The notes: a model not told the origin generated them from the letters alone. 64,000 nt of DNA from Collibacillus ludicampi (GCF_023705585.1 NZ_BOQE01000001.1:3380710-3444709), one strand, 5' to 3'; shown: positions 36,736 to 46,138, counted from the first letter of the stretch. Made by a program: numbers and translations.

Positions 36736-36963
36736 GTGAGATACCCGTATGTCGACAGGCGTGATGAGCGTCTTATCGAATTATGCCGTGAAGTTGCTCG
36801 TATCTGTATCAGTGACGAGTTTAAACGACTCCATCGGGAAATGGTTAAACTCTATCGCAAGAGTGGAGTTCCTGATCCGCATCTCGTCGCCTTTCAGGAC
36901 TCTCTGTTTTCCATATTTGTTGAGTCTGCCCATCCGGAAGGTTCATTTGAACCGTTTACGTAA
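36736..36963 (+). CDS. Unknown 75-residue protein, first gene of a two-gene cassette
   Basis: I do not recognise this protein. It is highly charged and mostly helical in appearance (RDERLIELCREVARIC; DEFKRLHREMVKLYRKSG), with a C-terminal acidic/aromatic tail. It starts at GTG 36736 after GAGGGGATGAG and ends two bases before the next gene. A promoter lies upstream, so the pair forms a unit. The size, order and partner are like the antitoxin position of a toxin-antitoxin pair, but no DNA-binding motif is recognisable. Function is unknown. Confidence 0.65.
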   Translation: MRYPYVDRRDERLIELCREVARICISDEFKRLHREMVKLYRKSGVPDPHLVAFQDSLFSIFVESAHPEGSFEPFT

Positions 36964-36965
36964 TC

Positions 36966-37190
36966 ATGGGACGGATCTTAGTCACTGTTCATGCTAGGCA
37001 ACGGTTGTACGAGGAACGGCAGAGGGGTATCTTGATCGAGGATATCGTGAAAGCCGCGAGAGAGATACCGGGCTATGTGCCAGTGGCTACCCGTTTCCGG
37101 GGCTTCCTCTCAACGTCTGGACGCGTGTTTGACATCGTAGCGAAGGACATCGCACATGGCCGACTGGTAATCACAGTGATTGGCAAGTAG
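36966..37190 (+). CDS. DUF4258/BrnT-like 74-residue protein, second gene of the cassette
   Basis: The protein has the pattern of small RelE/BrnT-fold or DUF4258 proteins: a His near the start (VHARQRLYEERQRGI), helix 2 (IEDIVKAAREIPG), then beta strands (VFDIVAKD; GRLVITVIG). The match is by eye and moderate. ATG 36966 has no ribosome site and lies 2 bases after the upstream stop, implying translational coupling. Its stop abuts the folded rpsO leader. Possible roles are an RNase-type toxin or an RNA-binding regulator near rpsO; neither is shown by the sequence. Confidence 0.65.
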   Translation: MGRILVTVHARQRLYEERQRGILIEDIVKAAREIPGYVPVATRFRGFLSTSGRVFDIVAKDIAHGRLVITVIGK

Positions 37191-37192
37191 AA

Positions 37193-37240
37193 CCCCGGCA
37201 CAGAAATTCGAGCGCCTCGACGGTTTCTTTGCTGGTGGGG
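37193..37240 (+). promoter_or_regulatory. Folded rpsO leader (candidate S15 autoregulatory element)
   Basis: A nested structure can form: CCCC (37193-37196) with GGGG (37237-37240), GCA with TGC, AGAAA (37202-37206) with TTTCT (37224-37228), and TCGAG (37208-37212) with CTCGA (37216-37220). It lies directly before the AGGAGGTGG ribosome site of rpsO. S15 represses its own mRNA in many bacteria through leader folds. Assignment here is by position and foldability. Confidence 0.6.
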
Positions 37241-37265
37241 ATAAAAAATGAGGAGGTGGCTTGAG

Positions 37266-37535
37266 ATGTCTTTGTCTCAAGAGCAAAAACAAGTATTGAT
37301 CACCGAATTTAAAGTTCATGAAAATGACACGGGTTCTCCCGAAGTACAAATCGCGATCTTGACGAACAAGATCAACTATTTAAACGAACACTTGCGTGTT
37401 CACAAGAAAGACCATCATTCCCGTCGCGGTCTTTTGAAAATGGTCGGACATCGCCGGAATCTGCTGAACTATTTGCGTAAGAAAGATATTAACCGTTATC
37501 GTAAAGTCGTTGAGAAATTGGGTCTGCGTAAATAA
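37266..37535 (+). CDS. rpsO: 30S ribosomal protein S15
   Basis: S15 is 89 residues, the canonical length, with [41 protein letters not shown]-type conserved blocks. It binds the central domain of 16S rRNA early in 30S assembly. ATG 37266 has AGGAGG 10 bases upstream; the longer frame from 37248 begins before that site. A strong terminator follows and pnp is next, the usual rpsO-pnp order. Confidence 0.98.
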   Translation: MSLSQEQKQVLITEFKVHENDTGSPEVQIAILTNKINYLNEHLRVHKKDHHSRRGLLKMVGHRRNLLNYLRKKDINRYRKVVEKLGLRK

Positions 37536-37540
37536 CGACA

Positions 37541-37577
37541 AAAACAAGAAGCGGGTCATTCCTGCTTCTTGTTTTTT
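37541..37577 (+). terminator. Intrinsic terminator after rpsO
   Basis: AAAACAAGAAGC (37541-37552) pairs with GCTTCTTGTTTT (37564-37575), the inner GG/CC adds further pairs, and six T end the element. Confidence 0.92.
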
Positions 37578-37682
37578 GTTATTTGTTTAATAAAGCAGGA
37601 AATACTAACCTTGTAACGAATTTATTATGGATGGATACCTTTTGGAAAACGCTAAGGGTAAAAGGAGGCATTTTTTAGTTGT

Positions 37683-39902
37683 ATGTATAAAGTATTCGAG
37701 ACAACATTAGCGGGCCGTCCTCTGAAAATCGAGACGGGGAAGTTAGCCAAACAGGCGAATGGAGCCGTTTTGGTTCACTACGGAGAAACAGTTGTATTAG
37801 CGACGGTGACCGCATCCAAAGAACCGAGAGAACTTGATTTCTTTCCTTTAACTGTGAATTACGAAGAACGATTGTACGCGGTAGGTAAGATTCCGGGAGG
37901 ATTTATCAAGCGGGAGGGCCGTCCGAGCGAAAAAGCGATCCTTGCAAGCCGCTTGATTGACCGTCCGATTCGTCCTTTGTTTCACGAAGGATTTCGCAAT
38001 GAAGTGCAAGTGGTCGATATCGTGATGTCGGTCGATCAGGACTGCGCACCTGAAATTGCCGCCATGATCGGTACGTCCGCCGCACTGACACTGTCAGATA
38101 TTCCTTTTGACGGGCCGATCGCCGGAGTCATCGTAGGGCGTGTCGACGGGGAATTCGTGATCAACCCGACGGTGGAGCAAGCGGAGAAAAGCGATATGCA
38201 CCTGGTAGTAGCCGGAACGAAAGATGCGATCGTCATGGTGGAAGCGGGTGCAAAAGAAGTTCCGGAGAGCGTCATGCTGGAAGCGATCATGTTTGGCCAT
38301 GAAGAGATTAAGCGTCTGGTCGCATGGCAGGAAGAGATGCGTGCGGAAGCTGGCAAACCCAAGATGGAAGTTCAGTACCATGAGGTAGATCCGGAGATTG
38401 ACCGCATCGTCCGTGAATATGCAACCGAAAAATTAAAAGCGGCGATTCGCACGGAAGAAAAACTTGCGCGCGAGGAAGCGATCGAATCGGTCAAACAGGA
38501 GACCAGAGACTACTTCCTTGCTCAGAATCCCGAACTTACGGAAGCGCAAATCAGCGATATCAATGAAGTATTGTATAACATCGTGAAAGAGGAAGTGCGT
38601 CGCGCGATCATCTTCGAAGGCATTCGCCCAGATGGACGAGCGCTTGATGAAATCCGCCCGATCTCCTGTGAAGTCGGCATTTTACCTCGTACACACGGTT
38701 CGGGACTGTTTACGCGCGGACAGACACAAGCATTGTCCATCTGTACTTTGGGGGCCTTGGGGGATGTGCAGATCCTGGATGGTCTGGAAATCGAAGAAAC
38801 GAAGCGATTCATGCACCATTATAATTTTCCGCCTTTCTCCGTCGGTGAAGCCCGTCCGTTACGCGCGCCAAGCAGGCGTGATATCGGACATGGTGCGCTT
38901 GGGGAACGTGCGCTCGAACCTGTGATTCCTTCAGAGGAAGAGTTTCCGTATACCATTCGTCTCGTTTCTGAAGTGCTCGAATCCAACGGTTCAACTTCGC
39001 AAGCGTCCATTTGCGGTTCGACGATGGCTCTGATGGATGCGGGTGTACCGATCAAGGCACCGGTTGCCGGTGTGGCGATGGGACTCGTGGCGGAAGGTGA
39101 CCGAACGGCGATCTTGACGGATATCCAAGGAATGGAAGATCATCTCGGGGATATGGACTTCAAGGTGGCTGGTACAGCCAACGGCGTGACCGCTTTGCAG
39201 ATGGATATCAAGATCAAGGGATTGAGCCGGGAAATCCTTGAGAAAGCATTGGAACAAGCGCATCGTGGACGTATGTACATTCTTAGCAAAATGCTGGAAG
39301 CGATCGATAAACCGCGGCAAGAACTCTCGAAATATGCGCCCCGTATCCTCACGATGAAGATTCATCCGGACAAGATCCGTGAAGTCATCGGACCAGGAGG
39401 GCGCGTCATCAACAAGATTATCGAAGAAACAGGAGTGAAGATCGATATCGAGCAAGATGGGCGCATTTTTATCGCCACCACCGATCAGGCTGCAGGCGAA
39501 CGGGCGCGGGAGATCATTGAAGGGATCGTACGTGAAGTGGAAGTGGGTGCGATCTATAACGGCAAAGTCGTGCGCATCGAGAAGTACGGAGCATTTGTTG
39601 AAGTGCTCCCAGGCAAGGAAGGTCTTGTGCATATCTCCCAATTGGCGGAAGAACGTGTGGAGAAGACCGAGGACGTCGTCAAAGTGGGTGACGAACTGCT
39701 TGTCAAAGTGACGGAAATCGATCCGCAAGGCCGCATCAACCTCTCGCGTAAAGAAGCTCTCCGTCAATTGAGAGGGGAGTCTACCGGTGAACCGGAAGCA
39801 AAAGCAGGACGCGAACGTTCCAACCGGGAACGCCGTGAGAAAGGGGAGCGCGGAAACCGTCCACGTCCCAACCGTGCAGAACAACCGCAAAACCATTCCT
39901 AG
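37683..39902 (+). CDS. pnp: Polyribonucleotide nucleotidyltransferase (PNPase)
   Basis: PNPase, 739 residues, is a 3'-5' phosphorolytic exoribonuclease. Two RNase PH domains (first with [26 protein letters not shown], second with [16 protein letters not shown] and [21 protein letters not shown]), a KH domain ([16 protein letters not shown], ~residues 560-615) and an S1 domain ([29 protein letters not shown], ~622-690) appear in order. The C-terminal tail is Arg/Glu-rich. ATG 37683 lies 14 bases after AAAGGAGG, a rather long spacing. Confidence 0.98.
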   Translation: MYKVFETTLAGRPLKIETGKLAKQANGAVLVHYGETVVLATVTASKEPRELDFFPLTVNYEERLYAVGKIPGGFIKREGRPSEKAILASRLIDRPIRPLFHEGFRNEVQVVDIVMSVDQDCAPEIAAMIGTSAALTLSDIPFDGPIAGVIVGRVDGEFVINPTVEQAEKSDMHLVVAGTKDAIVMVEAGAKEVPESVMLEAIMFGHEEIKRLVAWQEEMRAEAGKPKMEVQYHEVDPEIDRIVREYATEKLKAAIRTEEKLAREEAIESVKQETRDYFLAQNPELTEAQISDINEVLYNIVKEEVRRAIIFEGIRPDGRALDEIRPISCEVGILPRTHGSGLFTRGQTQALSICTLGALGDVQILDGLEIEETKRFMHHYNFPPFSVGEARPLRAPSRRDIGHGALGERALEPVIPSEEEFPYTIRLVSEVLESNGSTSQASICGSTMALMDAGVPIKAPVAGVAMGLVAEGDRTAILTDIQGMEDHLGDMDFKVAGTANGVTALQMDIKIKGLSREILEKALEQAHRGRMYILSKMLEAIDKPRQELSKYAPRILTMKIHPDKIREVIGPGGRVINKIIEETGVKIDIEQDGRIFIATTDQAAGERAREIIEGIVREVEVGAIYNGKVVRIEKYGAFVEVLPGKEGLVHISQLAEERVEKTEDVVKVGDELLVKVTEIDPQGRINLSRKEALRQLRGESTGEPEAKAGRERSNRERREKGERGNRPRPNRAEQPQNHS

Positions 39903-39915
39903 CAACTAATCCAGC

Positions 39916-39945
39916 AAAAGAGACTTGTTTCGAGGTCTCTTTTTG
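39916..39945 (+). terminator. Intrinsic terminator after pnp
   Basis: AAAAGAGAC (39916-39924) pairs with GTCTCTTTT (39935-39943) around a ten-base loop, with further T after it. Confidence 0.88.
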
Positions 39946-40009
39946 TTTTTGCGATGGTCTAGAGGCTCGCATGGTCGCATACCCATCAGTAGAAGATGGG
40001 GGGACGAGT

Positions 40010-40561
40010 ATGAACAAGCGAGACGTCATCATAAGGAAGATCGTGCTTGCGTGTATGATCGTCATGTTGACGTGGAGAGGGATCGATCAATTTCCTACCC
40101 TACATAAGTATGTTGAGCAACACAAAGTAACGGTGGGGACAGTCGCATATATTCGTACATCTTCGAAGGATGTGGCGCTCGTAATCGATGTCGATGATAT
40201 CGATGCGCCTGTGAAAGATGTTGTGGATCTACTGGATCGCGAAGATGTGAAAGCGACGTTCCTTCTCAATCGAGACTGGGCCAGTCAGTATCCTTTAACC
40301 CTACAGGAGATAGAAAAGCGCGGATATGAAGCCAGAGTGTATGAGAAACTACATGGGTGGAGTTTCAATCTTGAACAATTACTTCAAGAAAACGGTACGG
40401 TCGATCCGACTCCGCTGCGTGAACGCATGAAAAGCGGTTGGGTATTACGTTTACCGGTCAAACAAAGCTCCATTCCCATTTTGCCGATTGCCATTCAAGT
40501 CGCTCGTGAAAAAGGAATGGCCATCTGCACTCTACACCAACTGGAGAGTGAGCAGAAATGA
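40010..40561 (+). CDS. Degenerate polysaccharide deacetylase-like protein
   Basis: This 183-residue protein has an N-terminal membrane anchor (residues ~8-20) and a shortened NodB-like fold. The block VALVIDVDDIDAPVKDVVDLLDREDVKATFLLNRDW corresponds to the first half of deacetylases, and GWVLRLPVKQSSIPILPIAIQVAREKG to the last strand and helix. The metal-binding H-x3-H motif is replaced (ARVYEKLHG) and the middle of the barrel is missing, so it should be inactive as a deacetylase. ATG 40010 follows GGGGGGA. It overlaps the next gene, an intact relative, by 4 bases and may be a decayed duplicate. Confidence 0.7.
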   Translation: MNKRDVIIRKIVLACMIVMLTWRGIDQFPTLHKYVEQHKVTVGTVAYIRTSSKDVALVIDVDDIDAPVKDVVDLLDREDVKATFLLNRDWASQYPLTLQEIEKRGYEARVYEKLHGWSFNLEQLLQENGTVDPTPLRERMKSGWVLRLPVKQSSIPILPIAIQVAREKGMAICTLHQLESEQK

Positions 40562-41520
40562 AACGTAGGAAATGGATATTCGTGCAATATTTTCCTGTCA
40601 AACAAACGCTGGTCGCAGTCGCTATCCTCGTAACGACCGGATTTTTGATGTTACATGCGAAACAACCTCTGGAATTGACTGTTGCTCATGGGGATATAAA
40701 AACGCTGCGCGAACAGGTAGAACAATTGGCAAAGACGGAAAGGAAACCGCCGATCGATGCGAAAATGGATCACGTGTGGAAAGCCATACCGGAACTGAAC
40801 GGGTTGGAAGTCGATGTGGAAGCGACGATCGAACGAGCGAAAACGGCACACGGGGAGATACCGATCGTTTACCGCCAAGTGCCTCCAAAAATTAAACTGG
40901 ATGATCTCGGGCCACAACCGATCTATCGGGGAAATCCCGAGAAGAGGCAGATGGCCTTGATGATCAATGTGGCATGGGGCACGGAATACATTCCTCAGAT
41001 CTTGGACATTTTGAAGACTTATCATGTGAAGTCGACGTTCTTTTTTGATGGCTCATGGCTGCAAAAAAATCCAGATGTTGCGAAGGCGATTTTTGAAGCG
41101 GGACATGAGATTGGCAACCACGCGTACAGCCACCCGGACATGGCGAGAGTGTCGAGAGAGCGCGCACTTAGGGAAATCACCCGGACGAACGATTTGATTA
41201 AACAAACATTGGGCATTACTCCTGCCCTCTTTGCACCGCCATCCGGTTCATATACCGAAGAAACCGTCAAATTGGCAGCGAGTCAAAACATGCGAACCAT
41301 TCTCTGGACGCTCGATACGGTGGATTGGAAGAAGCCGCCCTCCGAGGTCATTTTGCGGAAAATTGTCAGCCAGGCGACGAACGGCGCTTTGGTTTTGATG
41401 CACCCGACTGCACCTACCGTAGGCGCTTTGCGTAGTATGATACCAGAATTGCAAAAGAAGGGGTATGAATTAGTGACTGTCTCTGAACTTCTCTCTCCAG
41501 TCAGACAGGTCGGTTCATAA
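40558..41520 (+). CDS. ylxY: YlxY-type polysaccharide deacetylase family protein
   Basis: This 320-residue protein has an N-terminal membrane anchor (about residues 14-33), a stalk of ~100 residues and a NodB domain. The metal site H-x3-H (NHAYSHPD), APPSGSYT and the last His in LMHPT are present. The first catalytic Asp motif is changed (ALMINVAWG in place of TFDDG), as in YlxY, so activity is uncertain. Its location after pnp and before mlpA matches B. subtilis ylxY. It probably acts on cell wall or cortex glycans outside the membrane. Confidence 0.88.
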   Translation: MKRRKWIFVQYFPVKQTLVAVAILVTTGFLMLHAKQPLELTVAHGDIKTLREQVEQLAKTERKPPIDAKMDHVWKAIPELNGLEVDVEATIERAKTAHGEIPIVYRQVPPKIKLDDLGPQPIYRGNPEKRQMALMINVAWGTEYIPQILDILKTYHVKSTFFFDGSWLQKNPDVAKAIFEAGHEIGNHAYSHPDMARVSRERALREITRTNDLIKQTLGITPALFAPPSGSYTEETVKLAASQNMRTILWTLDTVDWKKPPSEVILRKIVSQATNGALVLMHPTAPTVGALRSMIPELQKKGYELVTVSELLSPVRQVGS

Positions 41521-41614
41521 ATAGCGTCGCTGAGGATATCAAAGAAAGGTGTTCCAAAACGTAAATTTTTGTTATAGTAGAAAGTATAATTGTTTTGGTT
41601 TGAGGAGGATGTCC

Positions 41615-42862
41615 TTGATATATCGTGAGAAATTAAGCAATGGTTTGCGGATCGTAGTGGAAGAGATTCCTTTTGTCCGATCCGTATCGCTCGGGATTTG
41701 GGTAGGAACAGGTTCACGTGATGAAGAACCTGCCAACAATGGAATGTCCCATTTCCTTGAACACATGTTATTTAAGGGAACCGATACTCGTACGGCGAAA
41801 CAGATCGCCGAACTTTTTGATGGCATTGGCGGGCAGGTGAATGCATTTACTTCGAAGGAATACACCTGTTTTTACGCGAAAGTGCTCGATGAACACTTTG
41901 AACTGGCTTTATCCACTTTGGCAGATATGCTCTTTCATTCCTTATTTTTGGAAGAGGAAGTCAATAAAGAACGCAAAGTGATCATTGAAGAGATCAAAAT
42001 GTACGAAGATGCACCCGATGAACTCGTCCATGATCTTATCGGTGAAACCGTATTCCCTTCACATCCGTTGGGTTTTTCGATACTCGGTACGGAGCAAAGC
42101 CTGAATTCGTTTACCCGGAAAGACATTTTACAATACATTCAAAATCACTATACCCCGGACAACATCGTTCTCGCGGTTGCTGGTAATGTACGCATGAGTC
42201 AAGTGCTTCCGATCGCAACCAAACTGTTCGAGGGTGCTTCGGGTACATGCAAACGTTCGAAATCGCAACCGCCAAAATTCATGCGGAACACTCAGGTTCG
42301 CAACAAAGCTACAGAACAGGCTCATCTTGTGTTGGCGACAGAATGTTACGCGTTTCATGATCCGCGCGTTTACCCTTTGATCTTACTTAATAATGTTTTG
42401 GGAGGTTCCTCCAGTTCACGCTTGTTCCAGGAGATTCGTGAAGAACGCGGTATGGCCTACTCTGTATACAGTTATTATACGGCTTACAGAGATACGGGCT
42501 TGTTCGGGATTTATGCGGGAACTTCACCGGAACAGGCGCAGCAGGTCATCGACCTGTGTGTAAAGATCCTAGATGACATCGTCGAGAACGGGATCACCGG
42601 TGATGAGCTGATGAAAGCGAAAGAGCAAGTCAAAGGATCGCTCATGCTTTCATTGGAGAGCACAAGTGCGCGCATGAGCCGCCTTGGAAAAAATGAACTG
42701 CTTTTGGGCCGTCAGGTTTCTCTCGATGAAACGTTGGAAAAAATCAACAACGTCACACTTGATCATGTGAAAGATGTAGCCATCGATATGTTTGATCAAT
42801 CGTTGGCATTAGCTGCGGTTGGGCCGTTTGATCATCTCTCGGTACCGGATGATGTGTCATGA
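41615..42862 (+). CDS. mlpA: M16-family zinc peptidase MlpA (YmxG)
   Basis: This 415-residue M16 peptidase resembles mitochondrial processing peptidase. The inverted zinc motif is H46-F-L-E49-H50 ([11 protein letters not shown]), with the distal Glu in [24 protein letters not shown] 41615 is chosen because GGAGG ends 6 bases upstream and the protein then begins [16 protein letters not shown] as in relatives; an ATG at 41609 touches the ribosome site. An extended -10 (TGTTATAGT, 41570-41578) lies upstream but lacks a good -35. It overlaps dut by 4 bases. Confidence 0.94.
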   Translation: MIYREKLSNGLRIVVEEIPFVRSVSLGIWVGTGSRDEEPANNGMSHFLEHMLFKGTDTRTAKQIAELFDGIGGQVNAFTSKEYTCFYAKVLDEHFELALSTLADMLFHSLFLEEEVNKERKVIIEEIKMYEDAPDELVHDLIGETVFPSHPLGFSILGTEQSLNSFTRKDILQYIQNHYTPDNIVLAVAGNVRMSQVLPIATKLFEGASGTCKRSKSQPPKFMRNTQVRNKATEQAHLVLATECYAFHDPRVYPLILLNNVLGGSSSSRLFQEIREERGMAYSVYSYYTAYRDTGLFGIYAGTSPEQAQQVIDLCVKILDDIVENGITGDELMKAKEQVKGSLMLSLESTSARMSRLGKNELLLGRQVSLDETLEKINNVTLDHVKDVAIDMFDQSLALAAVGPFDHLSVPDDVS

Positions 42863-43311
42863 ATGCTTCTGTACGAGTTCTTGTCAAAAGAATAGAAGGA
42901 AATGAAGATTTGCTGCTGCCCACGCAAATGACAGCCGAGAGCGCAGGATTTGATTTGCAAGCGGCGCTCAAAGAAGATTATATCCTTTTACCGGGAAAAC
43001 GTGCACTCATCCCTACAGGAATCATGCTCGCTTTGCCGGAAGGATACGAAGCGCAGGTACGTCCACGTTCGGGTCTTGCGTTAAAACACGGGATCACCCT
43101 TGTGAACACCCCAGGGACAATCGACGCGGATTACCGCGGAGAGATCGGGGTAATCATGATCAATCTTGGCGATGATCCCTATACGATCAGACGAGGGGAT
43201 CGAATTGCTCAATTGGTCATCCAAAAGCTCCCTTTCGTCGTTTGGGAAGAGGTCGCTGAATTACCTTCAACTTCCCGGGGCAGTGGAGGATTTGGTTCAA
43301 CTGGGAGATGA
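42859..43311 (+). CDS. dut: Deoxyuridine 5'-triphosphate nucleotidohydrolase
   Basis: This 150-residue trimeric dUTPase carries all five motifs: [52 protein letters not shown] and the C-terminal [10 protein letters not shown]-like arm ([10 protein letters not shown]). It hydrolyses dUTP to dUMP, preventing uracil incorporation. It starts within the mlpA stop. A terminator follows at 43390. The mlpA-dut order is common in spore formers. Confidence 0.97.
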   Translation: MNASVRVLVKRIEGNEDLLLPTQMTAESAGFDLQAALKEDYILLPGKRALIPTGIMLALPEGYEAQVRPRSGLALKHGITLVNTPGTIDADYRGEIGVIMINLGDDPYTIRRGDRIAQLVIQKLPFVVWEEVAELPSTSRGSGGFGSTGR

Positions 43312-43389
43312 CGATCTTCTTGTGACGCATGCAGAATCCCTGTGTGCAGTACATTACGCCAAAACAGGTAATATAAAGCGACTCCTGAC

Positions 43390-43420
43390 AGAGACGAGCG
43401 TTGGCCCCTCGTCTCTTTTT
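43390..43420 (+). terminator. Intrinsic terminator after dut
   Basis: AGAGACGAG (43390-43398) pairs perfectly with CTCGTCTCT (43408-43416), followed by T to 43420. The rest of the gap (43421-43526) shows no gene. Confidence 0.9.
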
Positions 43421-43526
43421 CATTTTTCACATAAGTAACTTCTACTTGGGCGCAAGCATATGATGGTGTACGTAACATCCCCAGGGGAGAAATCTTGGCG
43501 TAGCGCGCGATTTTCACTACAACGCC

Positions 43527-43554
43527 TTGAAATTTCTTAATAATGTCGTACAAT
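43527..43554 (+). promoter_or_regulatory. Sigma-A-like promoter for dpaA
   Basis: TTGAAA (43527-43532), a 16-base spacer and TACAAT (43549-43554) each match the vegetative consensus at five of six positions. In B. subtilis dpaAB (spoVF) is transcribed by the late mother-cell factor SigK; a clear SigK box was not recognised here. Confidence 0.55.
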
Positions 43555-43578
43555 GTGGTGAAAGGGGATACCCGTTCT

Positions 43579-44457
43579 ATGCTAACTGGAATTAAAATGG
43601 CGTTTGTGGGCGGTGACGCTCGTCAACTCGAAATCATCCAACATGCCATTGAATTGGATGCGACAGCCGTTCTTATCGGTTTCGATGAATGGAACTTTGA
43701 GAGTGCCTACTCGATCCGTAGTGACTTGACGGTCGATGTTTTGAAAGATATCGATGCGTTGGTGCTTCCCGTAGCGGGCTGCGACGATCAGGGAATGATC
43801 AGCGCACACTACAGCACAGACGAAATTCGTCTGACGGAAGAACATTTCGCCGCATTGCCAAGGCAATGTCAAGTCTTCACGGGAATTGCGAGAAACTGGC
43901 TGACTGATATGTGCAAAAAATACGGCTTGCGCTTGATCAAGTTAATGGAACTTGATGAAGTGGCTATTTCCAACTCTATCCCCACGGCTGAAGGTGCCAT
44001 CAAGATGGCGATGGAGCATACGGATATCACCATTCACGGATCAAAGACGGTTGTTCTCGGATTCGGGCGTTGCGGTGTAACACTCGCCCGCGTGGCAGCG
44101 GCTTTGGGTGCCAAAGTAAAAGTCGGAGCACGTAAAGACGCTGATTTGGCGCGAATTTACGAAATGGGGCTTGAACCATTCCACCTCTCCGAGATTATGA
44201 AGAATCTTCAAGAGGCGGAAGTTATTTTTAATACGATACCAGCCCCCATTTTGACGGCTGAAGTGCTCGCGCGCGTACCGAAAACGAGCGTCATAATCGA
44301 TATCGCATCAGCGCCAGGTGGAACAGACTTTCGCTATGCTGAGAAAAGAGGAATAAAAGCATTTCTCGCTCCCAGTTTGCCGGGGATCGTTGCGCCCAAG
44401 ACAGCCGGTCAGATTATTGCTCGCTCGCTCTGCCGGATGCTTTGGGAACACGCATAA
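43579..44457 (+). CDS. dpaA: Dipicolinate synthase subunit A
   Basis: DpaA (SpoVFA), 292 residues, with DpaB makes dipicolinic acid from the diaminopimelate pathway intermediate for the spore core. The N-terminal domain is followed by a Rossmann motif (VVLGFGRCGVTLARVAAALGAKVKVGAR) and the C-terminal LPGIVAPKTAGQIIA. ATG 43579 is chosen because the earlier ATG at 43543 lies inside the promoter; AAAGGGG is at 43561. It starts the dpaA-dpaB-asd-dapG-dapA run, linking sporulation and lysine synthesis. Confidence 0.95.
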   Translation: MLTGIKMAFVGGDARQLEIIQHAIELDATAVLIGFDEWNFESAYSIRSDLTVDVLKDIDALVLPVAGCDDQGMISAHYSTDEIRLTEEHFAALPRQCQVFTGIARNWLTDMCKKYGLRLIKLMELDEVAISNSIPTAEGAIKMAMEHTDITIHGSKTVVLGFGRCGVTLARVAAALGAKVKVGARKDADLARIYEMGLEPFHLSEIMKNLQEAEVIFNTIPAPILTAEVLARVPKTSVIIDIASAPGGTDFRYAEKRGIKAFLAPSLPGIVAPKTAGQIIARSLCRMLWEHA

Positions 44458-44474
44458 ACCTGGGGGTATGAGTT

Positions 44475-45077
44475 ATGCAACTGGCGGGTAAAACGATCGG
44501 ATTCGCGATAACTGGCTCTCACTGTACCTATGATGAAGTGCGTCCCGTTATGCAGAAGCTTGTGGAAATAGGAACAGATGTGATTCCTATTCTTTCATAT
44601 ACGGTAACATCGACAACTACCCGTTTTGCGGAAGCGGATGCTTGGATGCAAGAAATCGAGCAAATCTGTGGCCATAAACCGATTTCTTCCATCGTGGAAG
44701 CGGAGCCTCTGGGACCATCGAAAAAGCTTGACGCTGTCGTGATCGCCCCGTGTACGGGAAACACGATCAGCCGATTGGCAAATGCGATGACTGACAGTCC
44801 AGTATTGATGGCTGCAAAAGCCACGTTTCGTAATGATCGTCCTGTGGTGCTCGCCATCTCCACGAATGACGGTCTCGGTTTGAACATGGTCAATATCGCT
44901 CGTTTAATGGCGACGAAAAACGTATTCATGGTGCCGTTTGGCCAGGATGATCCGGAGAAGAAAATGAACAGTCTGGTCGCTCGCATGGAGATGATTATTC
45001 CGACTCTGGAACTCGCCTTGGAGAAGAAACAGATTCAACCCGTTATCATCGAAAAATTTAAAGATAAACAGAGATAG
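44475..45077 (+). CDS. dpaB: Dipicolinate synthase subunit B
   Basis: DpaB (SpoVFB), 200 residues, is a flavoprotein-fold partner of DpaA. Family features are GKTIGFAITGSHCTYDEV at the start, PSKKLDAVVIAPCTGNTISRLANAMTDSPVLMAAKA and NDGLGLNMVNIARLM. It lies 17 bases after dpaA. The pair is diagnostic for endospore formers. Confidence 0.95.
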   Translation: MQLAGKTIGFAITGSHCTYDEVRPVMQKLVEIGTDVIPILSYTVTSTTTRFAEADAWMQEIEQICGHKPISSIVEAEPLGPSKKLDAVVIAPCTGNTISRLANAMTDSPVLMAAKATFRNDRPVVLAISTNDGLGLNMVNIARLMATKNVFMVPFGQDDPEKKMNSLVARMEMIIPTLELALEKKQIQPVIIEKFKDKQR

Positions 45078-45100
45078 TTGATCAAAGGGAGATGCTGGAG

Positions 45101-46138
45101 ATGGAGAAAAAAGAGCGTTACAACGTAGCTGTGGTTGGGGCAACGGGAGCCGTGGGTCAGAAAATCATAGAAACTTTGGAAAAACGCGATTTTCCGGTTG
45201 GAGAATTACGTTTGCTGGCCTCAGCCCGCTCGGCAGGTCAGCAAGTAACGTTTAAAGGTCAGACCTATACGGTGCAAGAAGCTGTACCTGAAGCGTTTGA
45301 AGGAATCGACTTCGCGTTGTTCTCTGCCGGCGGATCCGTTTCTGAAAAATTAGCACCTGCTGCTGTAGAGCGCGGGGCCGTCGTTATCGACAACACGAAC
45401 GCTTTTCGTATGTTGCCGGAAGTCCCCCTCGTCGTTCCGGAAGTCAATCCTCACAAGATCTCGGAACATCGCGGTATTATCGCGAATCCGAACTGCTCGA
45501 CCATTCAAATGGTGGTCGCCCTTAAGCCTCTCTATGACGCATATGGGATCGAACGCATCATCGTTTCGACATACCAAGCGGTTTCCGGTTCCGGGCAAGC
45601 GGCCATCGACGAATTGAAGGAACAAACATGGAAAATTTTGAACAATGAACCGATTGAACCGAAAGTGTTGCCCGTCAAGTCGTTGCCTCGCCACCATCAG
45701 ATCGCTTTTAACGCGATCCCGCAGATCGATGTGTTTGAGGAGAACGGTTTTTCGCGTGAAGAAATGAAAATGATCAATGAAACACGCAAAATCTTGGGTG
45801 ACGACAAGATTCAGATTACGACTACGTGTGTCCGAATCCCCGTATTCTACGGACACTCGGAATCGGTTTACATCGAAACGGAAAAATCGTTTGACATGGA
45901 AGAAGCCCGTTCTTTGCTCGCGTCCGCTCCGGGCGTCGTCGTAGTGGACGATCTTAAAGAACAGGAGTATCCTATGGCCATTTCTGCAGAAGGAAGATTT
46001 GAAACGTTCGTCGGGCGTATTCGACGGGATCTTTTCCATCCGAGAGGTTTAAATATGTGGGTGGTTTCCGACAACGTCCTCAAGGGAGCGGCTTGGAATG
46101 CTGTCCAAATTGCAGAATACATGGTGAAAACCAGATAA
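45101..46138 (+). CDS. asd: Aspartate-semialdehyde dehydrogenase
   Basis: Asd, 345 residues, reduces aspartyl phosphate to aspartate semialdehyde in lysine, threonine, methionine and dipicolinate synthesis. VAVVGATGAVGQKIIETLE binds NADP, the catalytic Cys lies in NPNCSTIQMVVALKPL, and the later CVRIPVFYGHSESVYIE block has the active His. ATG 45101 is preferred, as AAAGGGAG is 10 bases upstream; ATG 45092 touches that site. dapG follows after 11 bases. Confidence 0.97.
   Translation: MEKKERYNVAVVGATGAVGQKIIETLEKRDFPVGELRLLASARSAGQQVTFKGQTYTVQEAVPEAFEGIDFALFSAGGSVSEKLAPAAVERGAVVIDNTNAFRMLPEVPLVVPEVNPHKISEHRGIIANPNCSTIQMVVALKPLYDAYGIERIIVSTYQAVSGSGQAAIDELKEQTWKILNNEPIEPKVLPVKSLPRHHQIAFNAIPQIDVFEENGFSREEMKMINETRKILGDDKIQITTTCVRIPVFYGHSESVYIETEKSFDMEEARSLLASAPGVVVVDDLKEQEYPMAISAEGRFETFVGRIRRDLFHPRGLNMWVVSDNVLKGAAWNAVQIAEYMVKTR

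Noticed and set aside
36749-36997. 82-codon frame overlapping the first cassette gene
   Set aside because: It has no ribosome site and overlaps two frames that do have translation signals and fit together as an operon.
38991-39905. 304-codon minus-strand open frame
   Set aside because: It is antisense to the conserved second half of pnp and has no start signal or family resemblance.
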